Of a stretch of DNA of 64,000 nt, positions 10,946 to 23,851 are shown piece by piece (position 1 is the first letter of the stretch; every line of letters starts with the position of its first letter). The stretch lies in NCBI GenBank assembly GCA_008729055.1, contig SDUX01000002.1, forward strand, positions 6,549,485-6,613,484, given 5' to 3'. The notes below the pieces were generated by a model. The model did no database searches. It had not been told where the DNA came from and was given only the letters and a program-made list of their open reading frames with translations. The position numbers were made by a program, and so were the translations under genes. This stretch comes from Pyropia haitanensis (Eukaryota > Rhodophyta > Bangiophyceae > Bangiales > Bangiaceae).

Positions 10946-13225
10946 ATGGACCCCGCCGACGCGGCGGCGGCGGTCATTGCGCTCCCCCCCACGGGCACCC
11001 CCCCCCTCCTCGACGCGCTCGCCGCGCTCGCGGCCACCCCCCCCGCCCCCCCCCCCCCCGCCGCCGCCGCCACCACCACCGCCGCCGCCACCCCAGCGGC
11101 GGCGGCACATCCCCCTACGCCGGCGCGGGCGCACCCGCCGCCCCCCACCCGCTGTCACGGCCGGCGCTCGCCGCGGCGGGCATCCCGCCTGCAGACCTGG
11201 TCGCCGCCCTGGCGGCGGCCTTGACCACCACCGACGGTGGGGGGGGGGGGAGGGCGACGCCGGGGGGGGGGGGGGGGGGGGACCTCCGCGCCGCCGCTGC
11301 TGGCGCCTACTTTGGGTACCTGGGGGGGGGGGGGGAGTCGACGTGCTCGTCCTCCACGCCGCGCTCGCCGCGACGGCGGGAGGGGAGGGGGGGGGGGGGA
11401 GGAGGGGGGTGGGGGGGGGGGGGGGACCGCCGGGGGGGGGGGTACCGAGGGGGGGGGGGGAGGGGGGGGGGGGCGTACCGGCCGGCCCGTGCGGGGGGGG
11501 CGCCCGCGGGCTGGCCGCCCGCCGCGGGGGGGTGGCCGCGGCCGTGGACGTGGCCGCGGCCGTGGGCGCCGACGGCTGGGGGGCGCAGACGCTGCCGACG
11601 CGAGTGACGGCGACGGCGGCGGCAGCGGCGACGCGGACGCGGACGCCGACAGCGACGCGGGCGGCGGCGGTGGGGGTGGTGGTGGTGGCGGTGGTGGTGG
11701 CGGCGGCGGCGGTGGGCCGCCCGCGTCGGCGGCGGCGCTCCGCCGCTGCCGCGCGGCGCTCGTCGCCCTCCTCCGCGCCCGCGGCATTGGCCGCACCGCC
11801 GACGTCCTCGCCGCGATTGCCGACACGGCGGTCGGCTGGATGACCGCCGCCGGCGGCGGCACCACCCCCACCGCCGGCGGCACCACCACCACCACCCCCA
11901 CCACCACCACCACCACCACCACCGCCGCCGCGGCCGCCGCGGCCACGGGCGGCGGCGGCGGTGGTGGTGGTGGTGGTGGCGGCGGCGGCGGCTCGCGTCG
12001 TGGCGGCGGTGGCAACCCGGCGGCCGACGACGCGACCGCCGCGGCGTTGGCGGTCGTCGCCGCCCTCACCGCCGACGCGGGCGTGCCCGCCGCGGACGCG
12101 GCGGCGGCGGCGGCGGCGGCGGCGCGGCGGCGGCCGCCGCCGCCCGCGTGTCACGGGCCGCCCGCGGTGGTGGCGGCGGCGGTGTGCCGGTCGCTGCTGC
12201 CGGCGGTGTTGGCGGCGGCGGCGGCGGGGGGGGCGCGTGGCCGCGCCGCGCGGGAGGCGGCGGTGGAGGCGGTGCGCCGCGTGTTGTGGTTTGAGCTGGG
12301 GGGGGGGGGGGGCGCGGCAGCGGACGCGGCGGGTCTGAGGACGACGGGGGCAGCGACGGGGAGGGGGAGTCGGAGGGGGAGGGTGAGGGTGAGGAGGAGG
12401 AGGAGGAGGGGGGGGGGGGGGGGGATGGCAGCGGTGGCTCCGAGGCGAGTGCCCCCAGCGGCGGCGCCGCTGGCGGCGGCCGGCGGTCGGGCTCGGACGG
12501 CGGCGGCGGCTCGGCCATGGACACCGCCTCTGACGGCGACAGCGACAGCGACGGCGCGCCCACCCCCGCGGCGGCGCGCAAGCGCAAGCCGCAGCGCGGT
12601 CGTGCCGCCGCGGCCGCGGCGTCGCGGCGGCCGCCCGCGGCGGCAGCGTCGGCGGCAGCGGCGGCGGCGGCGGCGGCGGTGCCCGGCCGCGCGACGCTCA
12701 CCCTCCTCCAGCACCTGTGCGTGCGCGCGTCGGACCGCGCCGAGCCGCGCGCCGCGCTCGTCGACCTCGTCCTCCGCATCCTCGCGCTCCTACCGCCCAT
12801 CCCCCCCGCCGCGGCGGCCGCCGCCGCGGCCGCTGCTGCCGCCGTGGCCGGTGGCGGCGGTGGGGATTCCCCCCCCCCCTCCCCCCCCCACCCCCCCTCC
12901 CCCCCCCCCGCCGCCGCGGCGGCCGCCGCCACGCCGGCGGCCCCCCACCCGACCGCCGCCTTTGCCGCCGCCTTCACCGCGTTTGCGCTGCGGCTGCCGC
13001 GGCACCCGCGGGCGACGGTGCGGGTGTTTTGCCTCGAGCTGCTGCCGCGGCTCGCGGCGGTGGCGCACCCGCCGCCGCCCGCGGGCACGCCCTGGGCCGC
13101 CGCCGTCGCCGCGCTCGGCCGCGCGTCGGACAAGCTGCCGGCGGTGCGCGCGCGGGCGCTCGCCGCCGTCGTTGCCGCAACGCCGGCGCTGTCGGCCACG
13201 GAGCGGGCGGCGCTGGGGCGGCTGC

Positions 13226-13277
<52 letters not shown>

Positions 13278-14861
13278 GTCAGCCGCCGCCGCGGCGGCGC
13301 GGCGGCGGTCGTCGGTGGGCGCCGCCGCCGCCGCCGCCGCCGCCGCGGCGGCGGCGGCGGCGGCGGCGGCCAACCCGCGCGTCGCGGCGCTGGCGGCGGC
13401 CGCGGCGCGGGCGCTGGGCGGTGGCAGCCGCCACCTGCTGGCCGAGCGTGCCGCGGACGAGCGGGGCGGCGTGCGCAAGGCGGCGGTCGGCCTTGCCGAC
13501 GCGCTGCTCGCCGACGAGGCCGCGGCGGGCGGCGGGGGGGGAGCCGCCGCCGCCGCCGCCGCCGCGGGTGGCCTCCTCCGCCTCCTCCGCCGCCGCGCCG
13601 ATGACGAGGCGCCGTCGGTGCGGCGGGCGGCGGTCGCCGCGCTGACCGGCCTGTACCTCCGCGTGTCCGACGCGGACGCCGACGGCGGGGCGGACGCGCA
13701 CGCGACGGGCTGCGGCGGCGGCGGCGGCGCGCCGTTCCGGCCGTCCCCGCCGCTGGTGGCCGCCGCCCGCGCGTGGGTGGAGGGCGTCCTCCCGCGCTGC
13801 CGGGACCCAGAGGCGGCCGTCGCGGACGCGGCGCTCGCCGCGTTTGCCGACGCGGTGCTGGCGCGGGTGGCGGCCCGCCACCCGGCGGCGGCGGACCTGC
13901 TCGGCCGGTTGGGGGGGGGGGGGGGGGGGGAGTATGGCGGGCGCGCCGCCGCCGCGCTCGCCGTGCGGGGGGAGGTGTCGCCGCCGGCCGTGCGCGCGCT
14001 GCAGGCGGTTGCGCTGGCGGGGGCGGCGGCCGCCGCGGCGGGACGAGACAGACTCGGCAACGCCGGCGGGGGGTGCCCGGCTGGTGAGCTGGGCGGCGGC
14101 GGCGGCGGCCACCCGCCCGCGCCGCCCGCGCCGGCCGCCACGGCGGCGGCGACGGCGGCGGCGGCGGCGGCGGCGGCGGCGACGGCGGCAGCGTCGGCCG
14201 GCGCGTGGCGGCTGCTCGGCGAGATTGTCGCGTCGTCGGCGGCTCCCCCCCTGCGGCGCGCCCTCGACGCGCCCCGCCTCGTCGACGCGGCGCTCGCGCA
14301 CCCGTCGCCCGCCGCGGTGACCGTCGCGGGCGCGCTGGCGGCCTCCCTCCCGCCCGCGTCACGGGCGCGGCTGGTGGCGGGCTGGGCGGCGGGCCTCGCC
14401 GCGCTCGCCGTGCCGCTGCCGGCCATCCACCCGACGGCGGTGGCGCTCGCGCCGCTCGACCCGCCCGCGGGGGAGCGCCTCGCCGCGGCGGCCGAGGCGG
14501 CGCTCGCCGCCCGTGCGGCGGCGGCGCCCCCCGCGGCCGCCATTGCCGCGGGCGGTGACGGCGACGCGGCCGCCGCGGCGGCGGCTGCCGCCGCCGACGC
14601 TGACGCCACGACGGCAACGGCGGCGCTCGCCACCGCCGGGTCGGTGGCGGTCGCGTGGGCGGGCGCCGTCCGCCCGCCGTCGACGCGGATGGTGACGCTC
14701 GCGTTTGCGGCGCTCGGGCCGGGCGGCGGCGGCGGCCGCGTCCGCGCCGCCGCGGCGGTCTGCCTCGGCCGCTTTTGTCTCGCCGACAATGCGGGCGCCG
14801 CGCCGCCGACGCGTGGGGGGGGGGGGGGGGGGAACCGCCCGCGGCGGGCGGGTCCCCTGCA

Positions 14862-14898
<37 letters not shown>

Positions 14899-16503
14899 GG
14901 GGGGGGGGGGGGGTGGGGGCGTCGGCGGGGGGGGCGGCGGTGGCGTCGCCGCCCGCCGTCGTGGCGCCGACCGCGGACGGGGTGGGCGGCGTGGGGCGCG
15001 TGGGGGGGGTGTTTGCCGACACGCTCACCCGGTCGGTGGTGCCGGCGCTGGTGCGGGAGCTTGACGCGGACGCTGACGGCGGCGGCGGCGGTGACGTGCC
15101 CGCCCGCATCAACGCCATCCTTGCGCTGTGCGACGTCTGCCGCCGCGCGACGGCGGTCGTCGAGCCACACGCGCTGCGCCTCGGCCGCTGCCTCACCGAC
15201 CCGTCGCCCGCGGTGCGGGCGACGGCGCTCGCGTCGCTCGCGGCGCTGCTGTCCGAGGACTACCTCAAGTGGCGCGGCGGGCCGCTGCTGTTCCGGCTGC
15301 TGCTCGCGCTCCTCGACCCGGTGCCGGGCGTGGCGGCCATGGCCGCGTACGCGCTCGAGTCGGTGCTCGCGCCCAAGGGGCCGGCCGTGTTTACGCTCCA
15401 CTTTGTCGAGGCGCTGTTTTTTTTCAACGCCGCGTCCGCGGCGGGGGAGGACGCCGCGCCGGCGGGCGGCGGGGGCGCCGACGCCGGCGGCCTCTTTGCC
15501 CCGTCTGACACCGCCGGCGGCACCGCGGCGCCGTCGACGCGGGGCGGCAGCCGGGGCGGCCAGGTGGCGGCGCCCGGCCTAACCGGCGCCCGCCGCGCCG
15601 GCCTCAACACCTTTACCGTCGCGTCGCAAGAGACGGCCGCCGTCGCGGCGCGGGCGGCGACGCCCGCCGCGCGGTCGGCGGTGTACACCTTCCTCCTCCG
15701 CCTCATCCCCGACGAGCAGCGCATTACGCTGCCGCTGCGTCTGCGGACGGACGTGCTGACGCCGCTCGCGGAGGGGGTGCTGTCGCTCGGCGCGGCGGGC
15801 ATGGAGGGCGTCCTCGCCGACGCGCTCGGGCTGCTCGCCGCGCCCGAGCTCCGCCACGACGCCAAGCCGGTCTTTGGCGCCGCCGCCGCCGCCGGCCGTG
15901 CCGCCGCCGACGACGACGAGGCGCCCGCCACCGCCGCGGGCGCGGCGGCGGCGGCGGCCGCTGCCGGCGGCGGCGGCGCCGCCGCCGCGGGTGCCGATGG
16001 AGACGGCGGCGGCGGCGGCCTGGGCGGCCGCGGCACCAAGGCGGCGCTGCTGGCCAAGGTGGCGCGCGTCGAGCTCCACACCCACACCCTGCCGCTGCTG
16101 CTCGAGCTCCGCCGCCTCCTCCGCCGTGAGCGGTCGCCGCTCAGCCGCGACGTGGACGCCTGCCTCGCCACCCTCCTCCGCCCGTACCGGCCGTCGGTGG
16201 CGGAGCTGGTGGGGGGGGCCGACCCGACGCTCGCGGCGGAGCTGGAGCACGACTGGGCCGCCGCCGATGCCGCCGCGCGGCGCGCGCGGGCGGGCGGCCT
16301 CAGCCGCGCGGAAGCGGCGGCGGCGGCGGCGGCGGCCGCCGCCGCCGCCGCGGCGCCGGGGGGGGCGACGGGGGCGCCGCCGCCGCCGCCACCACCCCCG
16401 GCGGCGTGGCGCCGCCGCCGCCGCCACGGACGCCGGGCGGCGGTGGCAAGACGCCCGCCTCGACCGCGCGCGTGCGGGCGAGCGCGTCGGGGCGGCGGGC
16501 GAG

Positions 16504-16535
<32 letters not shown>

Positions 16536-16755
16536 AGGACGTGCGCGTGTACACGCCCGCGCAGGAGCGCGAGGCGAGCCGCGGCCGCCACCGGCGGTGG
16601 TCGCTCGCCGCGTCGGCGGGGGGGGGGCGCCGCTGCTGGGCACCGCCGCGGACGCCGCGGCCGCCGCGGCTGGCGCGGCCGCCGCGTCGGCGAGCGGCCG
16701 CCGGCGGTCGCTACTGGCGCCGGGGGGGGGGCGGGACGCGCCGCCGGGCTCTGCG

Positions 16756-16800
<45 letters not shown>

Positions 16801-17278
16801 GCGGCGGCCGCCGCGTCGTCGGGGGACAGCCGCGGCACGCCGGGCGACGAGGGGGAGACGCCCCCGCTCGCGCGGTCGCTGTCGTTTGCGCTCGCCGCGG
16901 ACGAGCCGCCACGCGCGGGGGGGGGAGGGCGGGGGGGGGGGGGACGCCGCCGCGGGCGGCCGCCGTCGGTTGGGGGGGACGCGCGCGGCCGCGGGGGGGG
17001 GGGGGGGGGGGGGGGGGGGGCGGGGGACGCCGCCCGTCCCGGTCGTCGCCGCCGGTGGTGGCGGCCGCCCGCAGCGCGGCGGCGCCGTCGGCGGCGGCGG
17101 CGCGGCCGCCGCGGCGGCCGCGGGCGTCGGCCGCCGCGGCGGCCGCGTCGCCCGCGGCGGCGGTGGTGCCGCCCGTGGCGGCTGGCGCGGCGGCGGCGGC
17201 CGGCGTCGGCCGGCGGCTGCGGAGCGCGTCGCCGGCCGTGGTGGCGCCAGGATCGTCGGCGGGCGCGGCGGCGGCGGC

Positions 17279-17310
<32 letters not shown>

Positions 17311-17477
17311 GGCCAGCCGCCGGCAGCGGCCGGCGGCTGCGGAGCGCGTCGCCGGCCGTGGCGCCGACGCCGCCGCCGCCGCCGCCGCCGGCCGCGTCGG
17401 CTGCCGACCGTGGCCGCCGCCGCCTGCGGAGCGCGTCGCCAGCCGCCGCCGCCGCGACGTCGGCGGCGGCGGGCGGT

Positions 17478-17508
<31 letters not shown>

Positions 17509-17546
17509 GGCCGGCGCGGCCGACGCGCCGGCGCAAGGCGACGTGA
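10946..17546 (+). CDS. NCAPD3: condensin II complex subunit D3 (NCAPD3-like), several apparent frameshifts
   Basis: A HEAT-repeat subunit of condensin II, which shapes mitotic chromosomes with SMC2/SMC4. The diagnostic part is 15000-16260. FADTLTRSVVPALVRELDAD, INAILALCDVCRR, CLTDPSPAVRATALASLAAL and EDYLKWRGGPLLFRLLLALL follow the order of the conserved block in human NCAPD3. They are followed by FTLHFVEALFFFN, YTFLLRLIPDEQRI and later SVAELVGGADPTLAAELEHD. HEAT-like helices also fill 12690-14700. An acidic Glu/Ser linker lies near 12330-12530. The tail is low complexity, carries three (R)LRSASPA repeats and ends in basic RPTRRRKAT. The start is ATG 10946 after a C-tract leader. The frame changes about eight times, near 11040, 11322, 11578, 12298, 14816, 16359, 16619 and 17000, each in a G or C run and each repaired by one added base. 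The G run directly after the stop is typical here. I am confident of the family; the exact protein sequence cannot be read from this assembly. Confidence 0.85.
17210..17450 (+). repeat. 120-bp tandem duplication inside the D3 tail
   Basis: The segment encoding GRRLRSASPAV occurs at about 17210 and again about 120 bases later (near 17330) with near-identical bases. A third, diverged copy lies near 17424. Each copy gives a basic LRSASPA motif with a Ser-Pro site, separated by Ala/Gly-rich spacers. Such SP sites in a condensin tail could be targets of cyclin-dependent kinase; that is inference. Confidence 0.65.
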
Positions 17547-19234
17547 GGGGGGGGCGTGGGGGGGGGGGACGTGCGCCGTCGTCCGTGCCGTGCCCCCCCC
17601 CGCCCCAGCGTATGTACAAAAGGAAGCAAGCTGACCACCACAAAGCACAGCCGCCGCGGCTGGTCTTGGCGTTTGTCGTGTGCCACGAGCACCCCGTCCC
17701 TCCGCCAACGCCGGTGTGCGGCACAGGAACGCTCGCACCGGCGTCGCAGCTCACCGTCCTCACAGTGGACGGGTGTGTATCCCGTCATGCTGCGCCGACG
17801 CAAAAAAAAAAAAAAAAACAGACCACCTGCCCGCCCGCACGCGCTCACCGCCCCCCTCACCCACTCTCCCCGTCCCCTCCCCGCCCCTTCTGCCGACCAC
17901 CCCTTGGAGGCCGGCACCCTCCCCTTGGCGGCACACCCCGTTCCCGGTTGCCCACCACCTGGCCCTTTGCAAACGGGGACCACCACGGCGGCCGCGCCAT
18001 GGCGGCGGCCCATCCCCCGCCCCACCGTGGCGGTCGCGGCAGCGTCGCCGCCGTTGCCGGCGCCGCCGCGGCGCATCGACAACGACCGACGGCGGCGACC
18101 GCGGGCCGCGGCGGCCGCGTGCCGCGACGGGAGCGCGGCACGTGTCGTGCCGACTGCCGAGGACGTGTCGGTCTTGTGCACCACACGGCTGGGTGGTGGG
18201 GTGTGCCTGGTCAGCGCGGGCCCAGTGTGTACACCAGTACAGTCTGTACAATATAGGGGATGAATCGGCAGGCGTACAGACTGAAAAGCGTGGCGAGCGC
18301 AGCACCTGCCTAAACCTTCACCGCTGGTGCCCGCGAACCGCCCGTGCGCGTCTCCTATGTACCAACGCACCCCCAGCACCCACATGAACCCTTTCCGGAT
18401 ACGGCCGTGGCCGGCACCACGACGGCACGACCAGGACGCAACCGGAATGGCGGCCAGCGGCGGCGACGGCACCAACGGCGGCGGCGACGACGGCACCAAC
18501 TGCGGCGGCGGTGGGGGAACGCGGCGGCCGCCCAAATAATGCCGCCCCACCCCCCCCCCGCCTCTGCCCGCCGCGTCGGCCGCGCCGAACCCGACCGACG
18601 CCCCTGCCGCCGCCGCCGCTGCCTGCACGATACGGGGCGGCCGGCGGGGTGGAGGGGAGGGTGGGGGGGGTGCGCGGCGGACGCGCGCACGCTGCCCAGT
18701 GGCATTGGCAGCAAGTGCAGCCGCGGCGGGGCGGATCGCCGCGGCTCGCGCCTGCGCTGCGGCGCGGCAGGGACAGCGGCGGCGGCCGCCGCCGTGGTGG
18801 TGGCGTGCGCGTGCACTTTCCGCCGCCGCCACTCGTCGCCCTCCTCCCACACGGTTGTGCCGCGGCCGGCAGGTAGAGTGGCGGCGGCCGTGCGCGTGCC
18901 CAAGCGTGCGGCCTCGAATACAGGAGGCCGTCGCCAAACGGCAAGGGTGGCTGCGGTGTTGCCCACCTCCGCGCCGGGCCGAGGCGGGTGCCGCCACACG
19001 GGTGACCCCCCTGTCGCTCGTCGCCCCGTACCGGCGGCTGCGACGGCAACGGCAAGGGCACGTCCCCACCCTCAACGACGCGGCGCGGCAGACGCCGCCG
19101 TCCCTACCCACCCTCTTTGTCTGTCTCTGCCTGTTTCGCTGCTCACCTCGGCACCCCTCCGGTGGCGCCCACCATTCCCCCCCCCGCTCCCCCCCTCCCA
19201 AGCCCTCCGGTCCATCCGCTCCACCACCACCACC
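17547..19234. other. intergenic between condensin D3 and a secreted-protein gene
   Basis: G tracts follow the condensin stop at once (17547-17570). A run of 17 A lies at about 17803-17819. A short lower-GC patch with GTACAATATAGGGG occurs near 18240. From 18.4 to 19.1 kb the DNA is GC-rich and open in several frames without recognisable protein. C tracts near 19180-19200 lead into the next gene. Confidence 0.4.
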
Positions 19235-19439
19235 ATGACCGGCCGGTCCCAGCCGCGTCGCCTCGTCGCCGCCACCGCCGCCGCCACCACCGCCGCCGCG
19301 GTGCTCGTAGCGGCGGCAGCGTCCCCGACGGCGGCGTTCCCCCTCCACCCCCCCATCCCTGGCATCCTCAGCCTGGCGGCCGACGAGTGCTACTGCACCT
19401 CCCTCGCCGGCCACGGCTGGTGCCCCCGCCCCGCAGGTC

Positions 19440-19485
<46 letters not shown>

Positions 19486-20128
19486 CGCCGCCGCCGCGGC
19501 CGTCACCACCGCGGGCGGGTCGTCCCCCCCCCCCCCCCCCCCCATTGACTGTATCCTGGTGCGGTGTCCGCCGCGGTACGTATGCACGCCACCCCCCCCC
19601 CCCGGCGGTCGGCACACACCCCTCCAGCCGCGGCGCCACCACCCCGACGGGTATGCCGCAAGACCCGCCGCACGGCGCCGTCCCTCCTCCCCCTGCCGCC
19701 GCCACTCGCGGGGCGCACCCGCAGCACCAAGGATGGCGGCGCCTGCACCGCCCGCCCACCCCACCCGCGGGGCGTATCGGTGGTACCTTTGCGGGGCACG
19801 GGGACCGCGACGCGGGTGGCCGAGCCGCCCCGTCACGGCGCGTGTGGCCGCCTCGCCGCCCGTGCGGCACGGCGGGGGGGCGTGCTGGGGGGGGGGGGGG
19901 GTGGCTGGGTGGTCCGCCGCGGCTGCGCCGGGCTGCCCGCTTGGACGGGCGGCGCGGGGGTGGTGGAGGTGGCGGCGGCGGCGGCGGCGGCGGCCGCCGT
20001 GGCGGGGGGGGCGGGGGGGCGGGGGGGGGGGGGGGGGGTTGGTCCCGCTTGGGCGGCGTGCTGGCGAGGGCGTCTGTGCCGCGGTCGCCGCGCGGTGGCG
20101 GCGGTGTGTAGGGTGGGTCGAGTGGTAG
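19235..20128 (+). CDS. small secreted protein with Cys-containing N-terminal part (3' end uncertain)
   Basis: The start is the ATG at 19235, preceded by a CACCACC context and C tracts. The first 35 residues have a basic n-region (RSQPRR) followed by an Ala/Val-rich hydrophobic core ending near SPTAAF, which is a good signal peptide. Next come DECYCTSLAGHGWCPRPAGP and, after a poly-Ala and poly-Pro linker, IDCILVRCPPRYVCTPP. These hold seven cysteines in two clusters, suggesting disulfide-bonded modules. Beyond the C run at 19590-19602 the frame in use is unclear. Staying in frame gives an Arg/Gly/Trp-rich tail that stops at 20128. One added C instead gives a different tail, including CTARPPHPRG. 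Family not recognised; possibly a cell-wall or matrix protein (inference). Confidence 0.45.
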
Positions 20129-20455
20129 GCGGGGGGGGGCAGCGCGGGAGCGTGGGAGCGGCGCCCAAGGTCCAATCCGGGGGGAGGGGGGGGGGGGGGG
20201 GCGTGGGGTGGGGGACCCAACGTTGCCGTCGGGGTGCCGGCGCACGGGGGCGGCGACTACCCACCACCCCCCCCCCCCCCCCCACGCACCCGCCGCGCAA
20301 AAAAAAAAAAAAAAAAAAAAAGACGTGACGCAGCCGACGCCGCGCCGTTGACGCGGCGCGGCGACTCGAACGACGGCTGCCCACCGCCGCCGCCTCCCGG
20401 CACCCCCCCCCCCTTTCTCGCGTCCCCACCCGCGCCGCCACGCGGCGCGCGCGCG
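20129..20455. other. intergenic between convergent genes, with A23 tract
   Basis: Short region between the secreted-protein gene (+) and the bromodomain gene (-). It contains G tracts near 20178-20200, a C tract near 20264-20282, and a run of 23 A at 20299-20321. The C tract at 20403-20413 is a sense-strand G tract about 45 bases past the bromodomain stop. No gene seen. Confidence 0.5.
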
Positions 20456-20543
20456 TCAGCCGACGCCGGGATCACCCGCCGCCGCACGCCGCGGCCGCCC
20501 GTCGGCCAACGCGTCCGCGTCGGCGTCGGCGGCCGCCGCCGCC

Positions 20544-20581
<38 letters not shown>

Positions 20582-23323
20582 CGACCGCCGTGGCGTTGCG
20601 CGGCGTGGCGGTGGCACCACCGCGCGGGCGTTCGAGACGGGGGGGGGTACCGCCGCCGCGGCCGTGGCTGGCGGCGGGAGGGACGGCCGCGCTACGCCGA
20701 GGCGTCCCGCCAGCGGCGGTGGCGTAGCCGCCGCCGCCGCCGCCGCCGTGGCTGCCGCTGTGGGTGGTACAGCCGGCGGCGACGGTGACGGAGGCGGCGG
20801 CGGCGACGGGGGCGGCGGTGGTGGCGGTGGCGGTGGTGGTGGTGGTGGTGGAGGTGGGGGTGGGGGTGGCGGCGGCGCCGCGGCTTGCGCGGCGGCGGTA
20901 GCGGCGGCGGCGGCCGCCACCGCCGCGGCCGCCGCGGCAACGACGCCGGCACCGCCCGTCGGGGATGGCCGTGAGCCGCTGCCGTCGCTGCCGCCGCCGC
21001 CATCCTCCTCGTCGACACGGGCGGTGGGGGGCGCGGCGGTAGAGGGCGGCGGGGTGCGCGTCGCGGCCGCCGCGGCGGCGGGCGTGGCGGGCGTCGCGGG
21101 CGTCGCCGGTGGTCGCCGCCGTGGCGGCGGCACCGCCAATGGTGCGGTGGGCGTCGCGGCCGCCGGCGTCGTGGGCGTCGCAGCGCCGGCGGCGGGCACG
21201 CCCGTGGCGGCCGCCGCGACACCGTCGTCCGTGTCCGTGTCGGCCGCGACGCGCCGACGGCGGCGGCCGCGGCCACGCCCGCCGCCGCCGCCGCCGCCGC
21301 CGCGGCCGCCGCCGCCCGCCACCGTTGATGCCACCGCCGCGGCGGCGGCGGCGGCGGCGGCGGTTGGGGCGGCCGTCGGCGGAGAGGCCGACGACGTGGC
21401 CGCGTCGGCCGCGGCGGTGGCGGCCGCGACCGCCGCGGCGGCGGCGGCGGCGGCCGCCCGCCGCGGCGTGCGACGGGTGGGGGGGGGGGGGGGAGCGTCG
21501 CAGGAACGGGGGCGGCCGCCACGGACGGGGGGACGGCGGCGGTGGCAGCGCCGCCGCCGCCGCCGCCGCCGCCGGTGGTGCTCCCGTCCGCGCGGCCGTG
21601 CCCGCCGGCGGCACCGCCGCCATCGCCAGCGTCGGTGGCCGCCCCGCCCGGCGCGTCGTGCACGCCATTGGCCGCCGAGGCGTCCGCGGCTGCCGCGGCC
21701 GCCGTCGCCGGTGGCGCGCCGGCCGCGGCGGCGGGCTGCGCCGCCGCGGCCACGCCGCCGCCGCCGCCACCACCCTTGCCGCCACCGCGGCCGCCACCGC
21801 CACCGCCACCGCCGCGGCCGTCAATGCCACCGCCGCCACCGTCACCACCGCCGCCCGCCGTGGCGGCCGCGTCACCCCCCCCGCCGCCGCCGCCACCGCT
21901 ACCGCCGCCGTCGCCAGCCGCGGCACCGCCGTCAACGTCACCAGAGCCGCCAGCCGCCCCTCCCCCCCCGGCAGCCGCGGCCGCCGGCGGCGGCGGCGAC
22001 TCGCGGCCGGCGTCCCCCCCCCCGGCGCTCTCGCCCGCTGCGGTCGACGCGGCGGTCGACGGCGGGGCGGGGGCACCCCCCCCGCGCCCCCCCCCCCCCC
22101 TCCCCCCCCCTGCCCCCCCGGGCGCGGCGCCCCCGCGCGCGCCCCGGCCGCCACCCCCCCCCCTGCCACGTCCGCCGCCCCGCGGTCGTCTTGGTGCGGG
22201 CGGCCTTGCCGCCCGCCCCCCGCGCCGCGTCGGCGGCCCCCCCCCCCCCCAGTCCGCCTCCCCCAGCAGGGACTCCCAGACGCCCGCCGCGGCCTTGGCC
22301 ATCACCGCGTAGACGCTGCCGGCCTCGTTGAAGAGCTCACAGTTCCACCACACCTGCCGCACGTCCGCGACCGCGTCGGCGGGGCGGGCGTAGGGGGGGC
22401 GCCCGCCGCCGGGGCCGGCCGCCGCGGCGGCCTCTTCGGGGGGGGGGTGGCGGCGACCGCCGCGGGGGGGGCGCCGCCGCTGGTGGCCGCCGCCGCGGCC
22501 GCGGCGACCGCGAGGGGGCGCAGCCGCCCGCGCACCTGGTGCAGGCACATTGGTCGCCGGATGACGGCGTAGTAGTCGGGCACGTCCGGGTCGACCGGGT
22601 CGAGAAACGGTTCCGAGACGGAGGCCGCCATCAGCGAGCAGAGGGAGAACCACACGTGGAGGGTGGCCGCCGCGGTCGCCGTGTCGGGTACCGGGGGGGG
22701 CGGCTGGCCGGGCGCCGCCGCGGTGGCCGCCGCCCGACCGCCGGGGGGAGGGGACGCCCCCGCCACCCCGCCGCGCCCGTCCCCACCCTTGGCAGTGGCC
22801 GCGTCGGTCCCGGCGGCAGCAGCGCCGCCGCGAGTGCCACCGGCCGACCCCACCCCCCCGGTGGCCTCCGCCTCGGACGCCTCGGCTCCCGCCGCCGCGG
22901 ACGCCGCCGCCGCCGCGGCCGCCGCCGCCGACGCCCGCCGCGGGCGCTTGCGTGGCGCCTCGGCCGTGGCGGCGGCATCGGCGGTGGCCGGCCGCTCCCC
23001 GCCGGTCCCGCCCACGCCACCATCCACCGGCGGGCGCGGCCGGCGGCGCGCACCAGCCGCGACCGGCGGCGCGGCCGGCAGCGCCTCCCCCACCGCCGCC
23101 GCCACGGCCGCCGCGCCGCCGACGCTGCCGTCCGTGGCGCCCCCATCCGTCAACGGCTCGTCGGCCGCGCCGCCGACGCTGCCGCTGCTCGCAGCGGCGC
23201 CGTCGGCACGGCGGCGGCGCTTGGCCACCCCTCCCCCGCCACCGCCGCCGGCGGCACCGCCCCCCACCGAGCGGCGCTTGCGCACGGGCGCCGCCGGTGC
23301 CGCGAGCAACGGCGGCGGCGGCG

Positions 23324-23355
<32 letters not shown>

Positions 23356-23804
23356 ACCAGCGGCGACGACCGCGGCGGCCGCGGCGACGGCAACGACCGC
23401 GGCGGCGGCGGCGACGGGGCGGCGGCGGGGGCGCCAGCCACCCCTGCGGGCGCGCCCCCGTCTGGCGCGTCCGCCCGCCCAGCCGGCGCGGGCGGCCGCC
23501 CGTCGCTGCTGCCGTGGCTGCCGGCGTCGTCCGAGCCGCCGCCGACCCACTCGTGGATACGCGCACGCGCCGCGACGGCGACCGCCCGCCGCGGCCGCCG
23601 GCCGGCCGCCGCGTCGCGTGGTGGGGGGGGGGTGCCCGGCGGGGTGGCCGTGGGGGCGGCCGCCACCGCCGCCGCCGCTGGCGCCCCCGCGTCGGCGGTG
23701 TGTCGCCGACGGGGCGGCCGAGGCCGGCCAGGCCGCCGCGCGGGCACCGCCGCATCCGCCAGCGCCCGCGGCGCCGCCGCCGCGGCGTCGACGTCGCTGT
23801 CGCT

Positions 23805-23851
<47 letters not shown>

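Noticed and set aside
10946..17546. Condensin D3 as a pseudogene
   Set aside because: Frames stay open between breaks, breaks occur only in G/C runs with one sign, and conserved residues are intact; assembly error is more likely than decay.
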